64,000 nt of DNA, from contig NZ_CP151099.1 in assembly GCF_038096175.1 (NCBI RefSeq), positions 1,242,501 through 1,306,500 on the forward strand, in the 5' to 3' direction. This document shows positions 1-8,919 of this stretch, one piece after another. This DNA is from Nostoc sp. UHCC 0302 (GTDB taxonomy: Bacteria > Cyanobacteriota > Cyanobacteriia > Cyanobacteriales > Nostocaceae). Under the pieces are notes generated by a model, which saw only the letters and a program-made list of their open reading frames with translations, made no database searches and was not told the DNA's origin. Made by a program: the position numbers and the translations under genes. Within the stretch, counting starts at the first letter, position 1. Every line of letters starts with the position of its first letter.

Positions 1-324
1 TACTTGAGCTAGGCGGGTATTGTAACCCATCGTTAAGCACTCATCAAACGGCAGATGATAAGAAATTACCCCAATATCGGCAGGAAGTAGCCCAGCTTCT
101 AACTTCCACGGTCGATGTAAAAATAGTGTGTCTAAACTTTGGGTACTCGCCCATTTTTGTAACTGTATTCCTGGTTCAAGTGCTAACCCCAAACGTCTCA
201 CAGAACATGGAGATGGTAAATATATACCTCCTCTTTCACTTGCAGGAAAGCGATCAACAGCAAAGAAGCGATCAAGAAATGCTGTTATCTCTTCTATAAC
301 AATTGATTTGCATTCCGGCGTCAT
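1..324 (-). CDS. Nif3-like dinuclear metal-centre family protein (3' end outside window)
   Basis: The reverse strand is open from an ATG at 324 to the window edge, giving 108 codons of an N-terminal part. A TAG lies three codons upstream in the same frame, which supports this start. The segment containing LFLHRPW, followed by GVISYHLPFDE and a YNTRLAQ stretch, resembles the metal-binding histidine region (HHP-type, then a second His after a beta strand) of the NIF3/YbgI family, whose exact function is unsettled. The assignment is by recalled family pattern and rests on a partial protein, so it is moderate. A different metal-dependent hydrolase fold is possible. Confidence 0.55.
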   Translation of the reverse strand, partial: MTPECKSIVIEEITAFLDRFFAVDRFPASERGGIYLPSPCSVRRLGLALEPGIQLQKWASTQSLDTLFLHRPWKLEAGLLPADIGVISYHLPFDECLTMGYNTRLAQV

Positions 325-607
325 GAATATATGCTACAAGTAAAGCTCTTCGATTAGACAAGAATATTAATATTAATACTAAACCAAACTGCTGTACTTT
401 TTGACTACATTGTTAGAACATTTGTATTCCTGATGGAAACAGCGTCATCCTACAATTGTAGGTAACGTAAGTTTTTGGCATTAGCGACTAAGATTATTAA
501 ATTGTTAAATGTATTTGTTGTGTAGAACCCTCTCATATTAAGATGCCAAGTGGATTACTGAGCAAGTAGACATAAATAATTTTTATAAATACATTGATTT
601 ACAAGAG

Positions 608-1237
608 ATGGAAGAGATATTAAATAGAATTGAAACATGGTTTGAGCATTATCTACCAGAAGTCTTAGCAACTTTGAATAATGGTGCAACTGAAAACGAA
701 ATTAAAGTATTAGAAAATCAAATAGAAACTCAGCTACCAGTTTCATTTACTAAATTTTACAAGTGGCATAATGGCCAAAAAAATGGAAGTTATCCAGGAC
801 TTTTTTATGGTCTGGAATTTATGACATTGGAAGAAACAGTTAAAAACTGGAAAGTGTGGAAGGAACTTATTGATAAAGGGATAAATGGCGTTATTCTTGG
901 AGAATCTCATATACCCGGAAAAATTAAAGCAATGTATGCAAATAAAAAGTGGATTCCATTCGCTTACGATTGGGGTGGAAACCACTTAGGCATAGATTTA
1001 GACCCTGGTGTTAAGGGTACAGTAGGGCAAGTGATAAATTTTGGTAGAGATGAGGATACTAAATTTGTTTTTGCCGATGATTTACAAACATTTTTAAATT
1101 GGTTTATTACTCAGTTAGAATCAGGAAACTATATTATCAGTCTTGATGAAGATGGTAAAAAATTTTTTAGTACTAAAAATCCCGAAATGACACATTTTCT
1201 TGATTATTGGAAAATTACTGTTCAAGGACACCTTTAA
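608..1237 (+). CDS. SMI1/KNR4 (SUKH) family protein
   Basis: This 209-residue soluble protein has the SUKH signature: an early EIKVLENQ helix, LPVSFTKFYKWHNG (the LP.s...ly...NG core of the family), and later the hydrophobic-acidic block WIPFAYDWGGNHLGIDLDP. SUKH proteins are best known as immunity proteins that neutralise nuclease or deaminase toxins in polymorphic toxin systems; others have unknown roles. No toxin gene is adjacent: the neighbours are the Nif3-like gene and an SGNH hydrolase on the other strand. It is AT-rich and starts after a weak AAGAG. A foldback element begins three bases after the stop codon. Confidence 0.85.
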   Translation: MEEILNRIETWFEHYLPEVLATLNNGATENEIKVLENQIETQLPVSFTKFYKWHNGQKNGSYPGLFYGLEFMTLEETVKNWKVWKELIDKGINGVILGESHIPGKIKAMYANKKWIPFAYDWGGNHLGIDLDPGVKGTVGQVINFGRDEDTKFVFADDLQTFLNWFITQLESGNYIISLDEDGKKFFSTKNPEMTHFLDYWKITVQGHL

Positions 1238-1240
1238 TAT

Positions 1241-1334
1241 ATACAGCAGAAATCATAAGTCAGAAGTAAAACAGTCTTCTTACTTGGTTTTGATAGCTAG
1301 TTTTTGTGCTTCGCCAAACTGAAATCTGCTGTAT
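1241..1334. repeat. 94-bp foldback element, ATACAGCAGA terminal inverted repeats
   Basis: The sequence starts ATACAGCAGAAATCA and ends with the reverse complement of ATACAGCAGATTTCA, so the ends pair over 15 bp with one mismatch. The interior is AT-rich and has no coding capacity. The same ends occur at 20941-21094 and a left half occurs at 7853, so this looks like a small MITE family. It lies between the convergent SUKH and SGNH genes. Confidence 0.6.
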
Positions 1335-1415
1335 ATTATCTCCATTTAGCTAAGAGCTAATAATAGCGAAATAGCTCTATGGTAGGTGAGCGTAAACAGT
1401 TGGCTAGAGAGTAGT

Positions 1416-2231
1416 TTACGGAACCAGTATCGAACGAGATTTGATTATCCCTGCCTCTTGAATCGCTGAAAAAGCAGTTTCCCCTATAATACGATGAGCG
1501 GCAGTTGTCGGATGAATACCATCCCAAAACAAAAACTGCTCTGGGTTTCCACTGGGTGTAGAGCCAGACAGACACGAACTAATGACATTAGTGAAGCCAA
1601 ACGCTGCCGGATTTGCGATCGCGTTTTGATACAGTGCATTAGCATCTAAAGCTGCAATCTGAAGCTCAGAATTTTGGTGGCTTAGCACTTTCAGGGAGCG
1701 TCTCAAGCCTTGATTATGTGCTTGTGTTAATGCACTGAGATAGCCAGAATTCGCACTGCTTCTCGTCGCAGGTAAGTGTCCTAAATCTGGTAAATTTGCC
1801 ACTAGAACCTTTTTCGCACCTACATTAGTAAGAGCAGTCAATGCATTCATAACATTGTTAACAGGGATAGTTGCACTATCTACACCTTGCAAATAATCAT
1901 TTGCTCCTGCCCATAGCACACATAAAGCATCTGAATTGATTTGTTTTTGTGTCTGTGTAAACGATTGCACTTGATTTAACAAGCTAGGTACAAAACTGTT
2001 GCCAACATTGCCACTAGTCGCCCCTCCGTAAGCAAAATTGTTAGTTTGCTGAGAAGACAAATGCAACTGTTGGGCAAGATACTCAATCCAAACCTTTCCG
2101 TTAGAGTAACGCCCTTGAAAATAAGTTGAATTAGGGGGATACATTCCGCCTGTCGCTCGGAATACCATACCTGCATCCGAAAGACTGTCCCCAAATACAT
2201 AGAGGTTTGTGATGGGATAAGTTTTATTCAT
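1416..2231 (-). CDS. SGNH/GDSL-family hydrolase (esterase/lipase type)
   Basis: The 271-residue protein shows the four SGNH blocks in order: block I FGDSLSDAG near residue 14 (catalytic Ser), a Gly in the block around NFAYGGATSG, block III GANDYL near residue 110, and block V WDGIHPT near the C-terminus (catalytic Asp and His). Members hydrolyse ester bonds in lipids or acylated carbohydrates. There is no obvious signal peptide (MNKTYPITNLYVFGDS), so a cytoplasmic enzyme is likely if the ATG at 2231 is right. Length and spacing match the phospholipase/lecithinase-like subgroup common in cyanobacteria. The substrate cannot be told from sequence. Confidence 0.88.
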   Translation of the reverse strand: MNKTYPITNLYVFGDSLSDAGMVFRATGGMYPPNSTYFQGRYSNGKVWIEYLAQQLHLSSQQTNNFAYGGATSGNVGNSFVPSLLNQVQSFTQTQKQINSDALCVLWAGANDYLQGVDSATIPVNNVMNALTALTNVGAKKVLVANLPDLGHLPATRSSANSGYLSALTQAHNQGLRRSLKVLSHQNSELQIAALDANALYQNAIANPAAFGFTNVISSCLSGSTPSGNPEQFLFWDGIHPTTAAHRIIGETAFSAIQEAGIIKSRSILVP

Positions 2232-2528
2232 GAATTTTCTGAGTACACCGTGATCGAAATCAACAGAGCATTCCCTGTTGTTAAAAACCAGTTTTTTCTT
2301 GTGTTAAATTTTTCTGCGAGCTGCAAATATAACAACTCACGCTAACTAAACTTTAGTTGATAGTTACTTTGACTGATTAAAAATTGACCTGCTAATTGAG
2401 AACTTCTCTAGGCTAACAAGCTAATTTCAGGACTAATGAGTGAAACCTGATACTTTCAGGTGTGGATTTTACCAATTGTCGCATTGCCGTAGGATACTTC
2501 CTATTTGCGGGAAATTCCATCTCATCTA

Positions 2529-3797
2529 TTATCTGCCGCGATCGCGTTCTAAATCATCAATCACTTTTTGCAAATACCACTCTTCTGACATCCCCGGATA
2601 GTAATCCTGTTTCTGTTCAATCATCCGTTCGGCAAGTTCCCAATATCCTCCTACTAGTCGTAATAGCCGCTGACGTAGCAAAGTATATTTCTGTCTTTTT
2701 GATTCAGGACTAAATTTTTGAATTTTTTCCAGACTTTTTAAAACTTGGTGGTAATTTTCCCAGTCTTCTTGTTCACAAAAAATACTTGCCGCCCGTTGAT
2801 AATCTTCAATAGCGCCTTGCATTTCTTCTAAAAGCGTATAAGCAATGCCGCGGTTGTAATAAGCTTGGGCATCATTCGGATTGACTTGTAGTGCTTGGCT
2901 GTAATCTTGAATTGCATCGAGATAATTGCCCATTGCCCGATAAACATTGCCTCTGGCAACATATACTAAGACATCTTTGGGTTGTATCTGGAGTGCTTGA
3001 TTAAAATCAGCGATCGCTCCTTGATGATCACCTAAAGAAGAACGTGCTTTACCTCGGTTACGATAGACAATTGCATCTTGAAAATTTAATTGCAGTGCTT
3101 GATTAAAATCAGCGATCGCTTCTTGATAATTACCCATTTTGCAACGTACTACCCCCCGACAGCAATAAGCTTGGGCATCTTGCGAATCAGCTTGCAATAT
3201 CCAGTTTAAATCTGCGATCGCCTCGCGCGTATTTCCTTTTTCAGCTTTTTCTAATAATTGCTTGAAATAATCATTTGTAGATAAAATTGGCGTATTTTTG
3301 GCCACAGGCTGCTCAACAGCAGGTTTTTCGGGCGATTGTAGCTGTTTAATTTTTTCTAGACAGAGACGACAATTCTCCTTATCCTGTTGTTCTAAATATA
3401 ATTGTGCAGCTTTTTTAAAATTGGCGATCGCATCTTGAATATATCCCTGTTTGCGCCGTACTATCCCTCGCAGATTATAAGCAGCCGCATTATTTAGATT
3501 AAGACGGATAGCACGTTCTACATCATCTAGCGCCCCTGGCAAGTTTTTCAGCACCAACCTTGCCAATGCACGCCAATAGTACGCCTCTACACTTTCAGGA
3601 TTTAGCTTAACGACTTCAGTATAATCTGAGACAGCTTGCAAAATCGCGCCAGAGTCATAATATGCCAAACCCCGTTGTAAGTAGGCTTCAGGAAAATAAG
3701 GTGTCAGTTGCAAAGCACGATTAAATTCCTCAATAGCTCCAGCGTAATCTTGTTGCTTAGCTTTTTCTAATCCTCTATTGTAGAATTCTTCACTCAT
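2529..3797 (-). CDS. Tetratricopeptide repeat (TPR) protein
   Basis: Two blocks of 34-residue TPR units (for example YAGAIEEFNRALQLTPYFPEAYLQRGLAYY, here cited by part) cover most of the protein: about four repeats in the N-terminal third and five more after a Pro/Gln linker near residue 175. The C-terminal 90 residues are helical and non-repetitive. TPR arrays are protein-protein interaction scaffolds; the partner is unknown. I prefer the ATG at 3797 (MSEEFYNRGLEKAK) because it begins exactly at the first TPR helix; a GTG at 3839 behind AAGGA is an alternative that adds 14 residues. HIP1 octamers recur inside the repeats. Confidence 0.88.
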   Translation of the reverse strand: MSEEFYNRGLEKAKQQDYAGAIEEFNRALQLTPYFPEAYLQRGLAYYDSGAILQAVSDYTEVVKLNPESVEAYYWRALARLVLKNLPGALDDVERAIRLNLNNAAAYNLRGIVRRKQGYIQDAIANFKKAAQLYLEQQDKENCRLCLEKIKQLQSPEKPAVEQPVAKNTPILSTNDYFKQLLEKAEKGNTREAIADLNWILQADSQDAQAYCCRGVVRCKMGNYQEAIADFNQALQLNFQDAIVYRNRGKARSSLGDHQGAIADFNQALQIQPKDVLVYVARGNVYRAMGNYLDAIQDYSQALQVNPNDAQAYYNRGIAYTLLEEMQGAIEDYQRAASIFCEQEDWENYHQVLKSLEKIQKFSPESKRQKYTLLRQRLLRLVGGYWELAERMIEQKQDYYPGMSEEWYLQKVIDDLERDRGR

Positions 3798-4020
3798 GGC
3801 GTTTTCTATTGACTCAGTTAGTGGAATTCCAAAATGCACTAATCCTTATATTTTAAGTATTGTACGTGACTTTGATTCATTTCTTATTTTCAGTGAAACA
3901 AAACTAACACGCCACTATAAATTTTTATAAATAGGATACGCCAGGTTTTGGAGTTACATTTAGTCCAAAGCTGCTAAGAATTAGTATGAGTACTATTACT
4001 AATTATAATATGTTATCTCA

Positions 4021-5169
4021 ATGAAAATCAGAACTATCACAACAGGAATCTCGCTTCAATCCCCAAAAGAAATAGAAAAAATTAGACAAGCTGCAAAGTT
4101 CAATCAGCAAGTACAGATTATCTTTGAAGAACAGGGATATGAAGTGCAAACAACTAGAATAGCCACTAATGCTTGGGAAGAATATCTAGCTACTTCGTCA
4201 AAAACCGAAATTCTCAGTGAAATTCAAACTCTAGAACAGCTTTGCCAAAGCCTTGATATCAACTTTTTCAATATTGGTTATGCCAACCAACCCGAAAGCA
4301 TAGATATCATTCCAGATATTAACAAAAGTACATCGATTATTTACTGTTCAAGCAAAATTGGCGATAGAGACAGTGGCATTAACTTTGAAAATGCCTTTGA
4401 ATCTGCAAAAGCTATTAAACGTATTTCTGAAGAAACTGAAAATGGCTACGGTAACTTTCGCTTTTGTGCTTGGGCGAATTGCCAGCCAAGTATCCCCTTT
4501 TTCCCTACAGCTTACCATATAGGTAATACATCCTTTGCTATAGGTTTAGAGCTAGGTGATTTAGTAATGCAAGCTTTCACACAAGCTCGTAATATACAAA
4601 CAACAGAAAAAATTTTGCAACTCCTATTAGAAGTAGAACTAAATAAAATTGCAGTTATTGCTGAAAAAATATCTGAAAAATTTGCTATTGAATATAGAGG
4701 CATTGATACCTCTCTTGCACCATCCTTGGATAAAGAAAATAGTATTGCTTTTGCTTATGAAATATTGATGAACGGCAAGTTTGGACATCAAGGAACACTA
4801 GCTATTTCTGGAATGCTGACTCGTGTATTGAAAAGAGTATCAGTAAAAATATGTGGTTATTCTGGCCTTATGCTTCCTGTTTGTGAAGATGTTGGTTTAG
4901 CAGCTAGGGCTAACGAACAAACCTATGATATTACAAATCTATTACTCTACTCAGCAGTTTGTGGATGTGGCTTAGATACAGTTCCGATTCCAGGCGATAT
5001 AGCAATAGACAAGATTGCAGCATTATTAATTGATATGGCAACTTTGGCTATCAAGCTAGATAAACCACTTTCAGCCCGATTATTTCCAATTCCAGGTAAA
5101 AAAGCTGGAGAAATGACTACATTCAATTCCCCATATCTAGTTGATTGTAAAATATTTACACTCAACTAA
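4021..5169 (+). CDS. DUF711 family protein
   Basis: The 382-residue protein starts MKIRTITTGI, typical of DUF711 (UPF0210), and contains the family-like stretches INFFNIGYA, NFRFCAWANC and, near the C-terminus, CGYSGLMLPVCEDVGLAAR and GCGLDTVPIPGD. DUF711 proteins are about 400-450 residues with conserved Cys and Asp; the biochemical role is not established. The start ATG is the first in frame. The gene converges with the 2OG-Fe dioxygenase gene at 5252, and a strong 9-bp hairpin sits between them. Confidence 0.8.
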   Translation: MKIRTITTGISLQSPKEIEKIRQAAKFNQQVQIIFEEQGYEVQTTRIATNAWEEYLATSSKTEILSEIQTLEQLCQSLDINFFNIGYANQPESIDIIPDINKSTSIIYCSSKIGDRDSGINFENAFESAKAIKRISEETENGYGNFRFCAWANCQPSIPFFPTAYHIGNTSFAIGLELGDLVMQAFTQARNIQTTEKILQLLLEVELNKIAVIAEKISEKFAIEYRGIDTSLAPSLDKENSIAFAYEILMNGKFGHQGTLAISGMLTRVLKRVSVKICGYSGLMLPVCEDVGLAARANEQTYDITNLLLYSAVCGCGLDTVPIPGDIAIDKIAALLIDMATLAIKLDKPLSARLFPIPGKKAGEMTTFNSPYLVDCKIFTLN

Positions 5170-5199
5170 GTAATAAGATATCAAGAAAATGAAGTTTAC

Positions 5200-5219
5200 A
5201 GTGGCGCTCTAGCGCCACT
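5200..5219. terminator. Hairpin between convergent genes, probable bidirectional terminator
   Basis: AGTGGCGCT and AGCGCCACT form a perfect 9-bp inverted repeat with a 2-nt centre, placed 31 bp after the DUF711 stop and 33 bp before the stop of the opposite gene. The downstream side is T-rich on the plus strand (TTCTTTATTCTTTTTT). Confidence 0.55.
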
Positions 5220-5251
5220 ATAAACCATTCTTTATTCTTTTTTGACAACTC

Positions 5252-5920
5252 TTACTCCGAAAGCAAGCTAGGAGAAGTCAAAACAAAAACATCCCTACTT
5301 CCTTGAACATTATTTTGTGGTTTTATTGGAGTAGTGAAGTGGAAAAAATCATGATCATTAACCAATAATAGCTCTCCCGGATTTAAAGTTTTACTAAACA
5401 CAGGCTTTTCTTTTTTGGCAGTATACAAGTGTGTTTCTCCACCTTGAATATTGTCTCTGTCAACAGAAAAAATGCCAATAAAATCTGTGCCATCTTGATG
5501 GATACCTTCAGGTGCTGGATTACCCAAATTATTTGGTGTACAAATAGTTCTGATTTGATGTACTCCGATTTCAGCTTCGGGGTGAAGTTTACATGAATCA
5601 CTAAATGCTAAGACAAGATTTTTAAATATATCTAGTTTGATGAGTGCATCATCTAATTCTGTAAACTCTCTTTTGACATCACCTACTAATGGATTATATT
5701 TTTTGCTCTGAAAGAGGTAACCATGAGGTAGTTTAATTATCTGTTCGCCAGAGATGATGAATCGAGATAGTCTTCTTGAGCGATAATTGCCTTTAATATA
5801 AGGGTCAACAGGCATATTATTAAAAAATACCTTGAACCCTTCTACATTGATTGAATTTACCTTTCTTAGAGTGAATAGAAAAGCATATTCTAATTCTGTT
5901 GATCCCAATAGTTCTTGCAT
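5252..5920 (-). CDS. 2OG-Fe(II) dioxygenase family protein (amino-acid hydroxylase-like)
   Basis: The 222-residue protein carries the motif set of the small 2OG-Fe dioxygenase family that includes L-isoleucine 4-hydroxylase (IDO-type): PEGIHQDGTDF near residue 138 gives the iron ligands H and D, GGETHLY follows, and the distal His and Arg lie in DHDFFHFTTPI and GSRDVFVLT. By family knowledge it should hydroxylate a free amino acid or related metabolite with 2-oxoglutarate and O2; the substrate is not evident. A strong ribosome site (AAGGAGG) lies 9 nt before the ATG at 5920. It is transcribed alone. Confidence 0.85.
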   Translation of the reverse strand: MQELLGSTELEYAFLFTLRKVNSINVEGFKVFFNNMPVDPYIKGNYRSRRLSRFIISGEQIIKLPHGYLFQSKKYNPLVGDVKREFTELDDALIKLDIFKNLVLAFSDSCKLHPEAEIGVHQIRTICTPNNLGNPAPEGIHQDGTDFIGIFSVDRDNIQGGETHLYTAKKEKPVFSKTLNPGELLLVNDHDFFHFTTPIKPQNNVQGSRDVFVLTSPSLLSE

Positions 5921-6301
5921 AGGATTAACCTCCTTGCGTATTTAAATTTTCCCGAATTTTCCTTTATGGGAGGTTTATACTATCAAGTATATGCTACTTT
6001 TTATTAAAATGTCGTAAAGCTGACTACAAAAATGGTCAATTCATGATATAGACAAAACTTCTGCCTAGAGACGTAATACTAATTTCTAGTTAGTATTTCG
6101 TAATTGAGAAAGTCTGATTTTATCTGGGTTTCCAGGTTTCAATCTGTAGCGTTCTTTTCGATAATTGGTATATTTTATGGCTTCTTAGCAAAGCCTGCTT
6201 TAGCAGGCATATTTTAATCAAGCTTTCGTGTTACTCAGCTATTCACAGGAAAAACTACAGCAAAATCGACGTATATTTACTAGCAGCAATAAGGTTTCAT
6301 A
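5921..6301. other. Intergenic region between divergent 2OG-Fe and sfsA genes
   Basis: No gene is seen in these 381 bases. The region is AT-rich and must hold the promoters of the two divergent genes. A perfect 6-bp-stem hairpin (GCCTGCTTTAGCAGGC) lies at 6193-6208 followed by ATATTTT. Confidence 0.6.
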
Positions 6302-7024
6302 ATGATTGATTGGCTTTACCGCTACCCGCCTTTGTATCCTGGCATTCTGCTTAAGCGTTACAAGCGCTTTTTTGCCGATGTTCAACTTACTTCTGGCGAA
6401 GTAGTGATAGCACACTGTCCAAATACAGGCCCAATGACTGGTGTTTCAACTCCCGGTAGTGCAGTACAGCTTTCTAAAAGCGAGAATCCAAACCGCAAAT
6501 TGGCTTACACTTTAGAACTGATTCAGGTAAATGATACTAAGCCGACTTGGGTAGGTGTGAATACTCTATTGCCGAATCGAGTAGTTAAACTAGCTTTGGC
6601 AAAATATCTTTTCCCAGAATTGGGTGACTATAGCCAAATTAAGGGCGAGGTGGTTTATGGGCAAGATAAAAAAAGTCGGGTGGATTTTTGGCTCACCGGA
6701 ATTGACACTATCCCAATCTATTTAGAAGTAAAAAACACAACTTGGGCGCAGGAGAGGTTGGCACTATTTCCCGATACTGAGACAACGAGAGGACAAAAGC
6801 ACTTGCGGGAATTGATGGTATTGTTGCCTCTAACTCGTGCGGTGATGCTTTACTTTATTAATCGTGGAGATTGTACTGAGTTTGCTCCTGGTGATAGTAC
6901 AGACCCTATATATGGTAAGTTATTGCGGGAAGCGATCGCTCTTGGTTTAGAAGTACTACCCTGCCGCTTTGATGTTTCTCCAGAAGGTATCCGTTATTTG
7001 GGTTTGGCAAAGCTAAAAATTTGA
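6302..7024 (+). CDS. sfsA: Sugar fermentation stimulation protein A homologue
   Basis: The 240-residue protein has the family hallmarks: LLKRYKRFFADV near the N-terminus, AHCPNTGPMTG near residue 40, and the nuclease-like core KSRVDFWL with IYLEVKNTTW near residue 140, then the C-terminal SPEGIRYLG. SfsA proteins bind DNA and carry a restriction-endonuclease-like fold (D...E.K); the E. coli protein affects maltose metabolism, but a physiological role in cyanobacteria is not settled. The length is normal. The gluconokinase gene follows after 15 bp, so the two probably share a transcript. Confidence 0.93.
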   Translation: MIDWLYRYPPLYPGILLKRYKRFFADVQLTSGEVVIAHCPNTGPMTGVSTPGSAVQLSKSENPNRKLAYTLELIQVNDTKPTWVGVNTLLPNRVVKLALAKYLFPELGDYSQIKGEVVYGQDKKSRVDFWLTGIDTIPIYLEVKNTTWAQERLALFPDTETTRGQKHLRELMVLLPLTRAVMLYFINRGDCTEFAPGDSTDPIYGKLLREAIALGLEVLPCRFDVSPEGIRYLGLAKLKI

Positions 7025-7039
7025 ATTGGGAATTTTGCA

Positions 7040-7525
7040 TTGGTTATTTTGCTCATGGGTGTATCTGGTTCCGGTAAAACTACCATCGGTCTACTGCTGG
7101 CGGACTCCTTAAACTGGGAATTTAAAGATGCTGATGCTTTTCACTCACCAGCGAATATTGAGAAAATGCAGCGTGGCATCCCCCTGAGTGATGCTGATAG
7201 GATGCCTTGGTTGCAAGATTTGCAAAGAGCGATCGCTCAGTGGTTGCACGATAATAAAAATGTAGTCTTAGCCTGTTCTGCACTTAAAGCTAGCTATCGC
7301 CAGTTTCTAGTATTGGATAGTGAACGGATTAAGATAGTTTACCTAAAGGGTTCTTTTGAGGTCATTCAAAAGCGGTTGCAAGAACGCCATAATCACTTTA
7401 TGACTGAAAAACTTCTTAACAGCCAGTTTGATACCCTTGAAGAGCCGTCTGATGCAATTCCAGTAGATGTTTCAGAACCACCAGAGACAATAGTAAAACA
7501 TCTAAGAACTTTTTTAGGAATTTAG
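7040..7525 (+). CDS. gntK: Gluconokinase (gluconate kinase, GntK type)
   Basis: The P-loop GVSGSGKTT comes immediately after the start, followed by DADAFH, GIPLSDADRMPWL and the LACSALK block, in the order seen in GntK-type gluconokinases. The enzyme phosphorylates D-gluconate to 6-phosphogluconate, feeding the oxidative pentose phosphate or Entner-Doudoroff routes. The length of 161 residues is normal. The start is uncertain: the TTG at 7040 keeps the usual few residues before the P-loop, while the ATG at 7055 would begin at MGVSGSGK. It follows sfsA at 15 bp. Confidence 0.9.
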   Translation: MVILLMGVSGSGKTTIGLLLADSLNWEFKDADAFHSPANIEKMQRGIPLSDADRMPWLQDLQRAIAQWLHDNKNVVLACSALKASYRQFLVLDSERIKIVYLKGSFEVIQKRLQERHNHFMTEKLLNSQFDTLEEPSDAIPVDVSEPPETIVKHLRTFLGI

Positions 7526-8133
7526 TTAAGTAGCTGAATATTAAAAAATTGCGACTTTCATTTCAATATTGTTGCCAATTTACAAGGATTCAGCGCTTGT
7601 AAAAACGGGATGAATACGACAGTTTGAAGATTTGTTTAGAGCAGAATAACTACATTCAGATTTTTATCCAACGGAAAATTAAAAGGCATCGTTACTCTCC
7701 CATTCATTGCTAGCATTGCTATTATTATGTGGTTAAACTTAACGCATTGCCGTAGCGTTTATTTGCGGTAGCAGTGATAGGATATCAAACATGGGCTTGT
7801 TGTAGCTTTTGAGTTGTCGTTGTGAGAGACAACAACTCTAATACATCAGTTCTACAGCGGATTTCAAGTTGATGAAGTACACAATATAGGTCTTAGAGTC
7901 AGGTAGAAAGCCTGTTTTGATTCCCAATTCTGATGCCAAGTCTCAAGCGTCTCCGGCTTTGCTACTTAATTCTGAATTCTCCTATATCTTCTTATTACTC
8001 TTTTTTTTGGCTAAGGTGTTGTCATACGGAATGCCGTTATGGACAACGAAAAATCAACCATTTTCAGTCCCTGTTTCCGTTTTACTCCTGATCTCGGCTC
8101 GAACTCTATCTAGATTTTGGAGATAACGTTATA
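7526..8133. other. Long intergenic region with a dispersed repeat half
   Basis: No convincing gene is seen. At 7853 begins TACAGCGGATTTCAAG, which matches the left half of the foldback element at 20941 for about 70 bp, through the shared string GTCAGGTAGAAAGCCT; the right terminal repeat is missing here. A short ORF at 7917-8126 is hydrophobic and overlaps the repeat tail, so I do not call it. GGAG at 8120-8123 serves the next gene. Confidence 0.6.
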
Positions 8134-8781
8134 ATGGTTACAAGCATCTACTTAGTAAGCAAGCAATTGAAAGGAAAAACTTGTTATCTAGCAAGCCTGA
8201 TCGGTATTACCGCTCTTGTCATTAATGCTACTCCTGCCGTGGCAGTGGAACTCGTATACAGCAGTCCAGGCAATGTCAGTAAAATTCAAGGCTTAGTGGT
8301 TGATGGCATCAATTATGATGTTACGTTCAAGTATGATTCATTCTTGAATATATTTGGCTCTCCGAATAGCTCAAGTTTTAATAAACCTACTTTTTGGGAT
8401 AATAGCCAAACAGCCCAAAAAGTTGTTGACAACATTGCATCTTTGCTGAACTCTCAAAAAACCGTACCAACAAAAATTAATAATTATCCATCAGCTCTGG
8501 TTGCATATCGAGGAGTTGTCGCCTCCGACGGGTCTCTGTTTATTGTTAGCAAAATCGATAACTATATTACAAGGTGGGATAATTTTAGAGGAGAGAGTCA
8601 AGACATTTTCACACAGGGTAATGAACAAGCAAACTATGCTATATTCAGCGTCCAAGAGCCATCGAAGCCAGTTCCCGAAGCAAATTTTGAGACTGGTGCA
8701 GTGGTGGCTTTTTTGTTAGGTGGTGCGAGTACTCTTAAAAAATACGGTGAAAAGGTAAAAGGGAAAGGAGCAAGGGAGTAA
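8134..8781 (+). CDS. Secreted protein with degenerate PEP-CTERM-like C-terminus
   Basis: A signal peptide ends near residue 36 (ATPAVAVE). The middle domain has VVDGINYDVTFKY and a late YAIFSVQEP. The C-terminus is KPVPEANFETG, a hydrophobic segment AVVAFLLGGA, then a basic tail, i.e. the layout of a PEP-CTERM sorting signal but with VPEA in place of VPEP. PEP-CTERM proteins are exported and processed by exosortase. A paralogue with a canonical signal lies at 51180-51788 and shares the domain layout. The last residues (EKVKGKGARE) come from a purine-rich GGTAAAAGGGAAAGGAGC run that looks like repeat-derived read-through. The function of the domain is unknown to me. Confidence 0.6.
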   Translation: MVTSIYLVSKQLKGKTCYLASLIGITALVINATPAVAVELVYSSPGNVSKIQGLVVDGINYDVTFKYDSFLNIFGSPNSSSFNKPTFWDNSQTAQKVVDNIASLLNSQKTVPTKINNYPSALVAYRGVVASDGSLFIVSKIDNYITRWDNFRGESQDIFTQGNEQANYAIFSVQEPSKPVPEANFETGAVVAFLLGGASTLKKYGEKVKGKGARE

Positions 8782-8919
8782 TGCGATTTTGTTAGGTAGG
8801 GCAAAAAACGAGTGATGTCTTCTCTTAGAGAGGCTTCTACTGCCGGAGATGCTTTGTGCATTTTTCAGGCTGGAGTATCAGCCGCTTGTAGTTGATACCC
8901 CAGCTGTTTATGCCACTTT

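Noticed and set aside
7917-8126. Hydrophobic 69-codon ORF before the PEP-CTERM-like gene
   Set aside because: It overlaps the tail of a dispersed repeat and has no ribosome site.
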